Source: Bog-473 sp963824195
Lineage (GTDB): Bacteria; Actinomycetota; Acidimicrobiia; Acidimicrobiales; RAAP-2
Assembly: GCA_963824195.1 (NCBI GenBank)
Contig: CAWGOJ010000018.1
Location: 62,001 to 126,000, forward strand
Direction: 5' to 3'
DNA length: 64,000 bases
The first letter of the stretch is position 1. Each line of letters opens with the position of its first letter. Below, piece by piece: positions 1 through 7,621 of the stretch. The notes under the pieces are model-generated. The model was not told the DNA's origin. It did no database searches and saw only the letters and a program-made list of their open reading frames with translations. Both the position numbers and the translations under genes were made by a program.

Positions 1-501
1 CCCCGCCCGGCGCTCCTCGTCGGCGGCGTCGGCCCCCTCGGGGTCGGCCAGCTGCTTCCAGTAGTCGAGCGCCCGCTCGAAGTCGTCGAAGCCCAGCTGG
101 CACGCCTGGGCGACGAGCATCGGCTCGTCCCGCGCCATGGACGCCTCGGTGCGGTGGCGCCGGGCCGAGGCGATGGCCCGGGCGTGCTCGGTCCCGATCT
201 GGCCCTCCCGCCAGGCCTCGGCGCAGCACGGCAGGTGGCGCAACGTCCGGCCGAGGCGGACCCGGCGCCGGGCAACCGGGCGCGGGACCCGACAGCGCGC
301 GGCGATCCAGGCCGCCGCGGTCTTCGCCCCGTCGGCCGCCCACTCCTCGCCCGCCTCGAAGGCGGCGGTGGCCTCGGTGACGAACGCCTCGAAGCGGGCC
401 AGCTCGCGGTGGAGCACCTCGATGGAGGCGCAGTCGCCGTACTGCTGCGCCCCCGACGACACCAACGCACTGAGCGCCTCGCCGAAGTCCTCCAACTCCA
501 T
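1..501 (-). CDS. DUF222 (13E12 repeat family) protein, C-terminus off the window
   Basis: The frame is open from an ATG at 501 to the window edge (167 codons visible). The N-terminus begins MELEDFGEALSALVSSG, followed by an Ala/Arg-rich helical region with RVRLGRTLRHLPCCAEAW and GQIGTEHARAIA, the pattern typical of actinobacterial DUF222 proteins. In that family this part is usually followed by an HNH nuclease domain, which here would lie outside the window, so nuclease activity cannot be judged. The family is multicopy in Actinobacteria and often linked to mobile DNA; its function is not established. No strong ribosome site precedes the ATG. The long frames on the opposite strand here are shadows of this gene. 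Confidence 0.75.
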   Translation of the reverse strand, partial: MELEDFGEALSALVSSGAQQYGDCASIEVLHRELARFEAFVTEATAAFEAGEEWAADGAKTAAAWIAARCRVPRPVARRRVRLGRTLRHLPCCAEAWREGQIGTEHARAIASARRHRTEASMARDEPMLVAQACQLGFDDFERALDYWKQLADPEGADAADEERRAG

Positions 502-674
502 GGGCCCATGGAAGCACGAGGGTGTGACAGATGTACGACAGATCAACGGGGGATCGATGCGACCGGTGGCGTCACTTTCTCGGCGCGACAACGCGCGCGA
601 GCGACCGTTCTCCGGTGTGCTCCGAGGCGTCCGGAGGCAAACAGGCTGGGCGCTCGGACCTAAAGGAGGTGCGC

Positions 675-757
675 CTCTCACTCTCACTCGTACTCGTACT
701 CGTGCACCTCGTCACGACCGGCACAACCGGCACCGCAGGTTCAACCGGCACGGCAGG
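675..757. repeat. Low-complexity short tandem repeats in intergenic DNA
   Basis: Two short repeat runs lie between the DUF222 gene and the end of the amidohydrolase gene. At 675-705 there is a CTCACT/CGTACT run, and at 717-757 the unit ACCGGCAC (with variants) recurs three times. No function is evident; it may simply be slippage-prone sequence. Confidence 0.4.
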
Positions 758-779
758 CTGCTCTGCAGCGCGCCGCGGC

Positions 780-2162
780 TCAGGAGCGCGCCGCAGCCAG
801 CGGCACGGGGCGGGCCAGGCTCCAGCTGAACGTGTCCTCGATGTCGGCCAGCTCCAGCGGCGTCGCCAGGTCCTGCACGGTCGGGCCGACCCGGTCAGCC
901 ACGGCCTGCAGCAGGTCGGCATCGAAGCCCCACAGCCCGATGGCGTTGGTGCCGAGGATGCGGCGGAGGTCCTCCTCGGGCAGGCCGCCGAAGATGTACC
1001 GCAGCGTCTCGCGGTGGACGGGGGCGGCGCCCTCGAGATGCGGGTAGTCCGCCCCCCACATCAGCTTGTCGATTCCGATCTCGTGCCGCATCTCGGCCTC
1101 ATAGCGCTTCATGAGCGACCCGCCCATGTAGACGTGCTTCTCGAAGTAGTCGCGGGGGCGCATCTTGAGGTAGCTGCGCACGGGCGCGCCCCCGTGCGTG
1201 TCGAAGAACGATTCCATGTCGCGGATGAGCGATGGCAACCACTGCACCCCGTTCTCCGTGACCACCACCTTGAGGTCCGGGTGGCGGTCGAACACGCCAC
1301 CGAAGATCAGGAACCACAGCGGCCGCCGGGTGAAGACGAACACCTCGTAGAGGCCCAGCATCCCGCCGTGCTCCGCGTCGTAGAGGAATTTCGTGTCCGT
1401 CGCCGAGCCGGACGCGCCGGTGTGCAGGTTGACCACCATCTCGTGGTCCTCGCAGGCGCTCCAGAACGGCTCGAAGTACTCGTCGGCATACCCGGGTAGC
1501 CGGGACGTGACCGACATGGCCGGGAGCATGACCCCGCCGAAGATCCCGTTCTCCCGCGCCCACGCCACCTCCTCGACGGCGCGCGCCATGTCGTGGAAGT
1601 CGATCGGCATGCAACCGGCCCGGCGCCCCGGCGCGGCGGCGCAGAACTCGGCCAGCCACCGCATGTAGCCGTGCAGCGCGGGCCAGACGACCTCGAGGCC
1701 CTTGTCGGTGGCCGCACCCAGGTACATGGCCGGTGACAGACCTCCCGCGAGGATCGGCCCGGGCAGGGTCACCTCGGCGTGGATCCCCTGTTCCTCGAGG
1801 ACCGCGAGGCGGCGCCCGCCGCCGTCGCCGGGCACCACCCAGTCCGTGCCGTAGTGGGCGAGCCACCCCTCGGCCGCGTCGGTATCGACGCCCATGCCGG
1901 CCAGGCGCCTCGAGGCGGTCGCCCGCACCGGATCGGACTCGTCGACCTCGCCCGGGTCGAAGCCGCCGAACATGGAGATGGCCAGCGACGACATGTCACC
2001 GAAGGCCGCCACCGCCTCGCGGTGCGCCGGATCGACAAAGGAGAGGAAGTGATCGAGGCTGTCCGGCGACGCGTGGGTGTCGGCCGACACCACGATGTAA
2101 TTGCGCCCTGCACGGTAATTGCGCCCGGCACGCTCTGTTGGACTCGTGGCGCCCTCACCCAT
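780..2162 (-). CDS. Amidohydrolase family 2 (ACMSD-like metal-dependent hydrolase)
   Basis: Product of 460 aa. Family-2 amidohydrolases are TIM-barrel metal enzymes that hydrolyse or decarboxylate small molecules, often aromatic breakdown products; the substrate is not predictable here. Visible family marks are VVSADTHAS near the N-terminus (the place of the metal-binding strand), GVFDRHPDLKVVVTENG in the middle and WGADYPHLEG near the C-terminus. I chose the ATG at 2162 because GGGAGGG lies just upstream; an in-frame ATG at 2246 would add 28 low-quality residues. The N-terminus carries a six-residue tandem duplication (RAGRNY twice). A second, divergent member of the family is encoded at 60617-61798. 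The gene is divergent from the membrane-protein gene at 2276. Confidence 0.85.
   Translation of the reverse strand: MGEGATSPTERAGRNYRAGRNYIVVSADTHASPDSLDHFLSFVDPAHREAVAAFGDMSSLAISMFGGFDPGEVDESDPVRATASRRLAGMGVDTDAAEGWLAHYGTDWVVPGDGGGRRLAVLEEQGIHAEVTLPGPILAGGLSPAMYLGAATDKGLEVVWPALHGYMRWLAEFCAAAPGRRAGCMPIDFHDMARAVEEVAWARENGIFGGVMLPAMSVTSRLPGYADEYFEPFWSACEDHEMVVNLHTGASGSATDTKFLYDAEHGGMLGLYEVFVFTRRPLWFLIFGGVFDRHPDLKVVVTENGVQWLPSLIRDMESFFDTHGGAPVRSYLKMRPRDYFEKHVYMGGSLMKRYEAEMRHEIGIDKLMWGADYPHLEGAAPVHRETLRYIFGGLPEEDLRRILGTNAIGLWGFDADLLQAVADRVGPTVQDLATPLELADIEDTFSWSLARPVPLAAARS
2097..2132. repeat. 18-bp tandem duplication inside the amidohydrolase gene
   Basis: Two adjacent 18-bp units (2097-2114 and 2115-2132) differ at one base. 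They encode a doubled RAGRNY hexapeptide just before the conserved VVSADTH strand. Being in frame and in a probably disordered N-terminus, the duplication should be tolerated. Confidence 0.8.
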
Positions 2163-2275
2163 GGCAACCCTCCCTTCGCCAGGGAGGATCTCCCTGGTCG
2201 GTGCCCCGCACACTACCGCCGGGCCTTTGTGGCGGGGGTGGGGCACCGGTCCGGTAATTTCAACGGCGGTCCCCG

Positions 2276-3067
2276 ATGCACTCCACCTCGTCCACCATCG
2301 TCCTCGTCCTGGCCGTCTTCGGTGCCAGCACCGTGGAGATGGTCGAGGCGCTGACCATCGTGGTGGCGGCGGGCGTGAGCCGCGGCTGGCGCTCCGCCCT
2401 CGAGGGGGCGGTGGCGGCGGCGGCGGTCCTCGGGGTGCTCGTCGCGGTGGTCGGCGTCCCGCTGGTCCGCTACATCCCGCTCGACGCCCTTCGCGTCGTC
2501 GTGGGCGCGCTCCTGCTCGTGCTGGGCCTCTCGTGGCTCCGCAAGGCCATCCTCCGCTCCAGCGGCCACAAGGACCTTCACGACGAGGACAAGATCTACG
2601 CCGACACGGTGGCCGAGCTCAGCGAGACCGGCGGCGGCGCGGTACCTGCCCCGGCGCGAGCGCGCTCGGGGCGTGACAGCCTGGGCTTCGTCGTCGCCTT
2701 CAAGGGCGTGTTCCTCGAGGGCACCGAGGTGGTGCTGATCGTGATCAGCCTGGGGGCGGCCCAGCACCGCCTCGGCCTGGCGGCGCTGGCGGCCGCGGCG
2801 GCGGTGGTCATCGTGGGCGTCGTCGGCCTGCTGGTGTCCCGCCAGCTGAGCGAGGTGCCCGAGAACACCATCAAGACCGCGGTGGGCATCATGCTGACGA
2901 GCTTCGGCATCTTCTGGGTGGGCGAGGGAGCCGGCGTCAACTGGCCGGGGAGCGACCTGGCCATCCCCGTCCTGGTCGGCTTCTTCATCGTCGTGACGGT
3001 GGCCTACACGGCGTTCATGAGGACGAAGCTGCCGGCACCCGCGCCCGAGGAGAGCACGGCGACGTGA
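2276..3067 (+). CDS. Polytopic membrane protein with two acidic repeat helices (COG4280/TMEM165-like)
   Basis: A 263-aa integral membrane protein with about six to seven hydrophobic segments in two similar halves. Each half begins with an acidic intramembrane motif: VEMVEALTIV near residue 20 and LEGTEVVLIV near residue 145. This two-fold arrangement is that of cation transporter-like families (UPF0016/TMEM165, Ftr1, COG4280), so metal ion transport is a fair guess but not shown. A charged cytosolic loop separates the halves. ATG start; the gene overlaps the next by four bases (GTGA), so the two are probably translated together. Confidence 0.65.
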   Translation: MHSTSSTIVLVLAVFGASTVEMVEALTIVVAAGVSRGWRSALEGAVAAAAVLGVLVAVVGVPLVRYIPLDALRVVVGALLLVLGLSWLRKAILRSSGHKDLHDEDKIYADTVAELSETGGGAVPAPARARSGRDSLGFVVAFKGVFLEGTEVVLIVISLGAAQHRLGLAALAAAAAVVIVGVVGLLVSRQLSEVPENTIKTAVGIMLTSFGIFWVGEGAGVNWPGSDLAIPVLVGFFIVVTVAYTAFMRTKLPAPAPEESTAT

Positions 3068-3288
3068 CGGAGCTCGTGGCGCGCGGTGTGAAGGCGTTCG
3101 GGAGGTTCTGGTGGGACTTCCTCGTCGGCGACACGCCCGAGCTGTTCCTGGCGACCGGGATCATCGTGGCCCTGGCCTTCCTGATCGACGGCGAACACCT
3201 GGTGGCGGTGATCCTCCTTCCCCTGGTGGCAGCCGCGTTCCTTCTGGCCAGCACGCTCCGGGGCCGACGCCGCGCGCCCGGGCGCTAG
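3064..3288 (+). CDS. Small membrane protein, partner of the preceding gene
   Basis: A 74-aa protein starting at GTG 3064, overlapping the previous stop by GTGA. It has an amphipathic N-terminus with FWWDFLVGD, two hydrophobic segments (about residues 28-40 and 46-64) and a basic C-terminus (RGRRRAPGR). I do not recognise a named family. The tight overlap suggests it acts with the preceding cation-transporter-like protein, perhaps as a subunit. Confidence 0.6.
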   Translation: MTELVARGVKAFGRFWWDFLVGDTPELFLATGIIVALAFLIDGEHLVAVILLPLVAAAFLLASTLRGRRRAPGR

Positions 3289-3289
3289 T

Positions 3290-3960
3290 CCTACCTTCCA
3301 AGTCACCTACGCCGGACACCCCCTCTACTTCTTCGATCCGGGCCCCAATTCGTTCATCGGTCAGCACTTCGCTGAGACCGTGGGTCCACAGCTACCACCG
3401 TGGGGCGGATTGTGGTCTCTCCTGTCACCCAACGGGCTGCCCGCTTCGGGCGTCGCCGATCTGGAAGCCCAGACGCCCCTCACCGGCCAGACCGTCGACA
3501 AGTCACCGACAGTCGGTGTACAGGAGTACCCATACGGTGCCGAGCTGGGGGCCACTCCCCCCATCCCCGCCGGCGGCGTCACGTTCAGCGTCTACGCCTT
3601 CAGTGGCGACAGCCCGTGGCAAAGCCGGTGCCTCGGGGCCCGCACATTGACCTGGGTCCCCGTTCTCTCGAGCGGCCGACCGACAGTGGGATCGGGACTG
3701 AACGCTCACGGCGTAGGGGTGATCGTCCGGCCCGATGGTTCGCACCAGGTCACCTACGACGGCCACCCGCTCTACTTCTACGGCCAAGAGGCCCCGGTGA
3801 ATCAGTACACCGGCACCGAGGGTAACGGCAACGGCGCCAGTGCCTTCGGAGGCACCTTCACAGCTTGGTCAATCCGTAACCGACGACGCAGGCTCCCCCA
3901 GAGCCGCGTCAGGCACACCGCACCCGACCAGCCCCAAGGGCGGGGCTGGTGCGCGTCCCG
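3290..3960 (+). pseudogene. Decayed secreted-repeat protein (COG4315 / YxFxxD-type lipoprotein) remnant
   Basis: Both VTYAGHPLYFF (from 3302) and VTYDGHPLYFY (from about 3749) are the typical repeat of the secreted/lipoprotein family of unknown function COG4315 (pfam03640). The frame runs on from the end of the upstream gene with no start codon, no signal peptide and no ribosome site, so the N-terminus is missing. After GGTFTAWS near 3870 the frame runs into non-family, Arg-rich sequence, while another frame stays open, suggesting a second lesion. I read this as a truncated and frameshifted remnant. The exact limits are uncertain. Confidence 0.6.
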
Positions 3961-4022
3961 ACGGCGCCGTGTCGGTGGGGGCTCGTTCTCCCTGGACGTG
4001 TGCGCTCGATAGCGTCGGCGGG

Positions 4023-4946
4023 GTGAAGCCCTTCCGCTTCGGGCTCCAGGCCACGTCGACGGACCTCCGAGAGGTCGTCCGTTCCGCCCGTCTGGCCGAG
4101 GACGCCGGCTTCGACATCTTCCAGGTCGGCGATCACGTGGGGGCTGAGCCTTCGGCACTCCTCTCGCTCGCAGCGGCGGCAGCGGCCACCGACAGGATCC
4201 GCTTGGGCACCCTTGTGCTCAACAACGACCTCTATCACCCGGTCACGCTCGCACAGCAACTGGCCACGCTCGACCATTTGAGCGGCGGGCGGCTCGAAGT
4301 CGGGATGGGAGCCGGACACAGCTTCACGGAGTACGCCACGATGGGGACGACCTTCGATCCACCCGCAGTGCGCAAGGCGCGTCTGGCCGAGGCGGTGGAG
4401 ATCGTCCGGGTGCTCCTCGACGGCGGCCCGGTGACCTTCGCCGGGAGGCACTACCAACTCGACGCCGCCATGACGCTGGCCCCCCTCCAGGAGCACGTGC
4501 CCGTCCTGGTGGGGGTGAACGGCCGGGCGGCCCTCGCCCACGCCGTCCAGCACGCCGACATCGTGGCGCCCACCATGCTGGGCCGGACGCTCGAGGACGG
4601 GCACCGCCACGACGTCCGGTGGGAGGCGGCGCGGCTCGACGACACCATCGACTGGATGCAGGGCTGCGCGGGCAATCGCTGGACCTCGCTCGAGGTGCAC
4701 GCCCTCGTCCAGTCCGTCGTCGTCACCGGGGACCGCCGGCAGGCGGGCGTCGCCATCGCGTCTCGCACCGGGATGGACCCCTCGGACATCCTGTCCACGC
4801 CGTTCCTCTGCCTCGGCTCATACGAGGAGATCGCACAGCACCTCCGGGAGTGCCGGCTGCGTTGGGACATCAACTACTACAGCGTCCGCGACGTGGAGGC
4901 CTTCGCTCCGGTCATGGGGTTGCTCCGGGATGCGGACGGGGCGTGA
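4023..4946 (+). CDS. LLM-class F420-dependent oxidoreductase (MSMEG_2516-type)
   Basis: A 307-aa luciferase-like TIM-barrel protein. The start KPFRFGLQATSTDLREVV, the helix RLAEDAGFDIFQVGDH, TDRIRLGTLVLNNDLYHP, LDHLSGGRLEVGMGAG and VPVLVGVNGRAAL are typical of the F420-dependent branch of the luciferase-like family, most like the TIGR03621 (MSMEG_2516) subfamily. Such enzymes use reduced deazaflavin F420 to reduce unknown substrates in the cytosol. The GTG at 4023 gives the conserved N-terminus; an upstream in-frame ATG would add translated remnant of the preceding pseudogene. It ends ten bases before the end of the convergent gene. Confidence 0.8.
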   Translation: MKPFRFGLQATSTDLREVVRSARLAEDAGFDIFQVGDHVGAEPSALLSLAAAAAATDRIRLGTLVLNNDLYHPVTLAQQLATLDHLSGGRLEVGMGAGHSFTEYATMGTTFDPPAVRKARLAEAVEIVRVLLDGGPVTFAGRHYQLDAAMTLAPLQEHVPVLVGVNGRAALAHAVQHADIVAPTMLGRTLEDGHRHDVRWEAARLDDTIDWMQGCAGNRWTSLEVHALVQSVVVTGDRRQAGVAIASRTGMDPSDILSTPFLCLGSYEEIAQHLRECRLRWDINYYSVRDVEAFAPVMGLLRDADGA

Positions 4947-4956
4947 ACGCAGGCCC

Positions 4957-5829
4957 TCAGGTCGACGTGCCGACGGGCTGGCTCGCCTTCGGCTCGGCCG
5001 ACGGGCTGCCGAGGGTCCGCTCGGGCAGCAGGAGCACGGCGCCGACCAGGAAGCAGACGGCACCGACGAACGTGCCCAGGTTGGTCAGCGCCAGGCTGAC
5101 CAGCTGGCCGTTGGGCTCGACGTAGGACGCGACGGCCGAGACCCCGAAGGCCACGGAGCCCACCAGGTTGAGCAGGGTGATCCACCACGAGATGGACGAA
5201 GGGCGCCAGGCGAACGGCCCGTGGCACTCCTCGGCCCAGGACAGCCAGCTCGAGACCAGGAAGCACACCGACCCCAGGGCATCGGGACGCCACACGGGAT
5301 GGTGGTTCGCCGACGTGCCCAGCCCGACGACGAGCGCGCTGAAGGTGGTCCGGTTGAACCACAGGGTGCCGGCGAATTGAATGATCGCGGCCCACCAGTC
5401 GATCCGGTGGTGCTGCACCCTGAAGAGCGACCGGAGACCTCTGCGCTGTGCCATGTCGAGCGAGGTGGGCGCAGAGGCGGTCTCGTAGTACACCAAGAAG
5501 GACGCCGTCGTGAAGAAGATGGACCCGATGAAGTACGTGAGGTCGTCGGGGTTGGTGCCGACACCGGTCGCGTAGGGAGGGAACGAACCCAGGGCGAAGC
5601 AGATCGACCCGATGGCGAACAGCACGCCGATCCACCACGCGACGGCGTGGGGCGCCCACCACGTAGAACCGGTCGGTGATGTCCCGGGGTGTTTGCGGTG
5701 CCAACGTGACTCCCAGGTGATGTGCGTGCCGTCCGGGCGGCGGAACACCTCTCGGGTGACGAAGGGACCGAGGCCACGCCCGCCCAGGCGCGTCCAACCC
5801 TCGGGAACCTCTACGTACGCCCCTCCCAT
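4957..5829 (-). CDS. Uncharacterised membrane protein with about six transmembrane segments
   Basis: A 290-aa protein. The first 60 residues are cytosolic-looking, with a short fold containing FVTREVFRRPDGTHITWESR. Four or more hydrophobic segments follow, each starting with a Trp-rich edge (WWAPHAVAWWIGVLFAIGS, WWAAIIQFAGTLWFN, SWWITLLNLVGSVAFG). The repeated GS(V/I)xF core resembles YrhK-like membrane domains, but I cannot assign a family firmly. TATCGT at 5838-5843 lies eight bases before the ATG, so the transcript may be leaderless. Confidence 0.6.
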   Translation of the reverse strand: MGGAYVEVPEGWTRLGGRGLGPFVTREVFRRPDGTHITWESRWHRKHPGTSPTGSTWWAPHAVAWWIGVLFAIGSICFALGSFPPYATGVGTNPDDLTYFIGSIFFTTASFLVYYETASAPTSLDMAQRRGLRSLFRVQHHRIDWWAAIIQFAGTLWFNRTTFSALVVGLGTSANHHPVWRPDALGSVCFLVSSWLSWAEECHGPFAWRPSSISWWITLLNLVGSVAFGVSAVASYVEPNGQLVSLALTNLGTFVGAVCFLVGAVLLLPERTLGSPSAEPKASQPVGTST

Positions 5830-5837
5830 CGCGGGTC

Positions 5838-5843
5838 ACGATA
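5838..5843 (-). promoter_or_regulatory. Probable leaderless -10 element (TATCGT)
   Basis: TATCGT fits the actinobacterial TANNNT -10 pattern and is eight bases upstream of the ATG at 5829, the spacing expected when transcription starts at the start codon. No ribosome site is present between them, which agrees with a leaderless message. Confidence 0.45.
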
Positions 5844-5912
5844 GGGCGCGTTGCCATTCGCCATCATCTCGGGGTTGAATGATCGGGTGAGCCCGGCGCC
5901 CCCGGCACGATC

Positions 5913-6344
5913 GTGACCGATCCCGCATTCCCCGCGCTCCGTCAGGTCGTGCTCGACACCACCGATGCCCGAGCTCTCGCCGGGTTCTACCGCCAGCTGC
6001 TCGGGTACGAGTACCGGGCCGGCGACGAGCCCCCGCCCGCCGGGGAGGACGACCCGGCAGGGCGCGACTGGCTCGTCCTCGTGCCCCCCTCCGGAGCACC
6101 GGGCATCGCGTTCCAGCAGGTGGCCCAACTTCCGGCCTCGACGTGGCCGGACACCGCGACGCCCCAGCAGCTGCACCTCGACCTGACCGTCCCCGACGAA
6201 GCGTCACTCGCGGCGCAGCACGAACGGGCACTCGGGCTGGGTGCCCGGCTCCTGCTCGACCGGTCCGAGGACCCGATGGAGCGCCTCTACGTCTACGCGG
6301 ACCCCGACGGGCATCCCTTCTGCATCTTCGTGGCCCAGGGATAG
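5913..6344 (+). CDS. VOC (glyoxalase/bleomycin resistance-fold) protein
   Basis: A 143-aa protein with two beta-alpha-beta-beta-beta modules of the vicinal oxygen chelate fold. The first begins QVVLDTTDARALAGFYRQLL, the second QQLHLDLTVPDEASL, and the C-terminus has YVYADPDGHPFCIF, the standard end of this family. These actinobacterial proteins are mostly of unknown substrate (dioxygenase, isomerase or binding roles). The GTG at 5913 was chosen as the only start giving the conserved N-terminus. Confidence 0.75.
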   Translation: MTDPAFPALRQVVLDTTDARALAGFYRQLLGYEYRAGDEPPPAGEDDPAGRDWLVLVPPSGAPGIAFQQVAQLPASTWPDTATPQQLHLDLTVPDEASLAAQHERALGLGARLLLDRSEDPMERLYVYADPDGHPFCIFVAQG

Positions 6345-6365
6345 ACGCTCCTCCAGCCCCCGTGC

Positions 6366-7166
6366 TCAGCCCCGTATGGCGGCGGCGAGCTCGTGCGCGG
6401 CACGGGCCGTCACGAGCCCACCGGAGACCTGCATCGAACCGTCGAAGGACCGGAACGATCTCACGGTCGGCTGAATGAGCGGGGCTGTCACCACGGCGCC
6501 GTGGAGATCGACGGCCAGGTACGCATGGAAGTACCTCTGGGCCAGCGCGTCCCAGGCGGTGGAACCGGCCGGCGTGAACCGGATCGTCACCACCCAGGCA
6601 CCCATCGCCCCTCGTTCGGCCCGGGCGGACCGGACCATCGCCTCCGAGAGCCGCATGGACGCCGGCCCCAGGAGATAGCGCGCCCCGTTGCGGTCGCCCC
6701 ACTGCCCCAGCAGCACGACGCGGTCAGGCGCATCGCGCGCGGTGCTGGCATAGCGGGCCAGACCCGGGTCGATCTGTTGGGGGCTCGCCGTGTAGCCGTT
6801 GGGCACGTCCACGTCGGGGCTGACGCCGTCCGCGGCCGTGGTGTTGCCGTACGGCGCGGGACATGAGCTCGGCAAGGGCCCGGGCGCCACGGAGGCGGCC
6901 GTGGCCGGCGACGCCAGGCAGAGCACGGGGCGCACGAGCACCGTTGCCGAGGCCGACGCCGCGGCTGCTCTGGGCGCTCCGGCTGGTCGGGCGGGCCCCG
7001 AGCTGTTCCAGGGCGCCGCGACCGCCAGGGCGACCAGGGCACCGATGAGAAGAGCGGCCAGTGCGGCGTAGAAGACCGAGCGCCGGTAGCGCGCCCGCTG
7101 GTGGCGTCTCGCCTCGGGGATCAGGACCTCGGTGGGGAGCGGCGCGCCTTCTATGGTTCGACTCAT
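6366..7166 (-). CDS. Membrane-anchored SecDF P1-head-domain protein
   Basis: A 266-aa protein with a cytosolic basic N-terminus (ARRHQRARYRR), one transmembrane helix at about residues 30-50 (AALAALLIGALVALAVA) and an extracytoplasmic part. The C-terminal 100 residues (WVVTIRFTPAGSTAWDAL, AVDLHGAVVTAPLIQP, SGGLVTARAAHELAAAI) match the P1 head subdomain of SecD, which in the translocase handles exported chains; here it is stand-alone, without the SecD membrane channel. The start ATG (7166-7164) is the last codon-sized piece of a perfect operator shared with the divergent GntR gene, so it is very probably repressed by that protein. An upstream extension to 7487 would run through the GntR gene and is rejected. 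Confidence 0.75.
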   Translation of the reverse strand: MSRTIEGAPLPTEVLIPEARRHQRARYRRSVFYAALAALLIGALVALAVAAPWNSSGPARPAGAPRAAAASASATVLVRPVLCLASPATAASVAPGPLPSSCPAPYGNTTAADGVSPDVDVPNGYTASPQQIDPGLARYASTARDAPDRVVLLGQWGDRNGARYLLGPASMRLSEAMVRSARAERGAMGAWVVTIRFTPAGSTAWDALAQRYFHAYLAVDLHGAVVTAPLIQPTVRSFRSFDGSMQVSGGLVTARAAHELAAAIRG

Positions 7167-7190
7167 AGTGCTACTATGTATAGCACTATG
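7164..7190. promoter_or_regulatory. Perfect inverted-repeat operator spanning both divergent start codons
   Basis: The arms CATAGTGCTA (7164-7173) and TAGCACTATG (7181-7190) are exact reverse complements around a 7-bp AT-rich spacer. The left arm begins with the start codon of the SecD-head gene read on the minus strand, and the right arm ends with the start codon of the GntR gene. The spacer supplies TATACAT-like -10 sequence for both directions. The AGTG...CACT core is like operators of YtrA-type GntR repressors. Binding would block both leaderless promoters and both translation starts. Confidence 0.8.
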
Positions 7191-7532
7191 CTCGGTGTCA
7201 AGGTCGACCGCAACGAAGCGGTCCCGCTGCACGACCAGGTGGCGGCGGAGATACGCCGGGCCATCGCCGCCGGAGAGGCCGCGCCCGGGGACCGGTTGCC
7301 GCCGGCCAAGGATCTGGCCGCCGTCCTCGAGGTCAACCCGAACACCGTGCTCCGCGCGCTGCGGATCCTGCGCGACGAGGGCCTGCTCGAGTTCCGTCGG
7401 GGCAGGGGGATCACCGTCGCCGCCTCGGCCGGGCAGGGCGCCGTGGTCCAAAAGGCGCGGGAGCTGTTGGAACTGGCGCGCTACCACGGGTACCGCAAGG
7501 AGGACGTCCTCGAGCTCGTCGCGGGGCTCTAG
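7188..7532 (+). CDS. GntR-family (YtrA subfamily) transcriptional regulator
   Basis: A 114-aa regulator: winged helix-turn-helix at residues 8-75 (PLHDQVAAEIRRAIAAGEA, GDRLPPAKDLAAVLEVN, TVLRALRILRDEGLLEF) followed by only about 40 residues (VVQKARELLELARYHGY), the short C-terminus that defines the YtrA subfamily, which dimerises and lacks a large ligand domain. The ATG at 7188 gives the standard N-terminus and lies inside the operator; an ATG at 7176 would add four residues. It is divergent from the SecD-head gene and probably represses both itself and that gene. YtrA repressors usually control membrane transport or cell-envelope stress genes. Confidence 0.85.
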   Translation: MLGVKVDRNEAVPLHDQVAAEIRRAIAAGEAAPGDRLPPAKDLAAVLEVNPNTVLRALRILRDEGLLEFRRGRGITVAASAGQGAVVQKARELLELARYHGYRKEDVLELVAGL

Positions 7533-7621
7533 GCGAACAGCCGGGCGGCGTGACCGCCGGACGCGACCGCCGTGGGCACGGATCGGGCATCATGTGGGCT
7601 CGCCGACGGGGAGGTGTCCGC

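Noticed and set aside
137..829. Long plus-strand open frames over the first 1.5 kb
   Set aside because: They are Arg/Pro/Ser-rich shadows antisense to the DUF222 and amidohydrolase genes, as expected in very GC-rich DNA.
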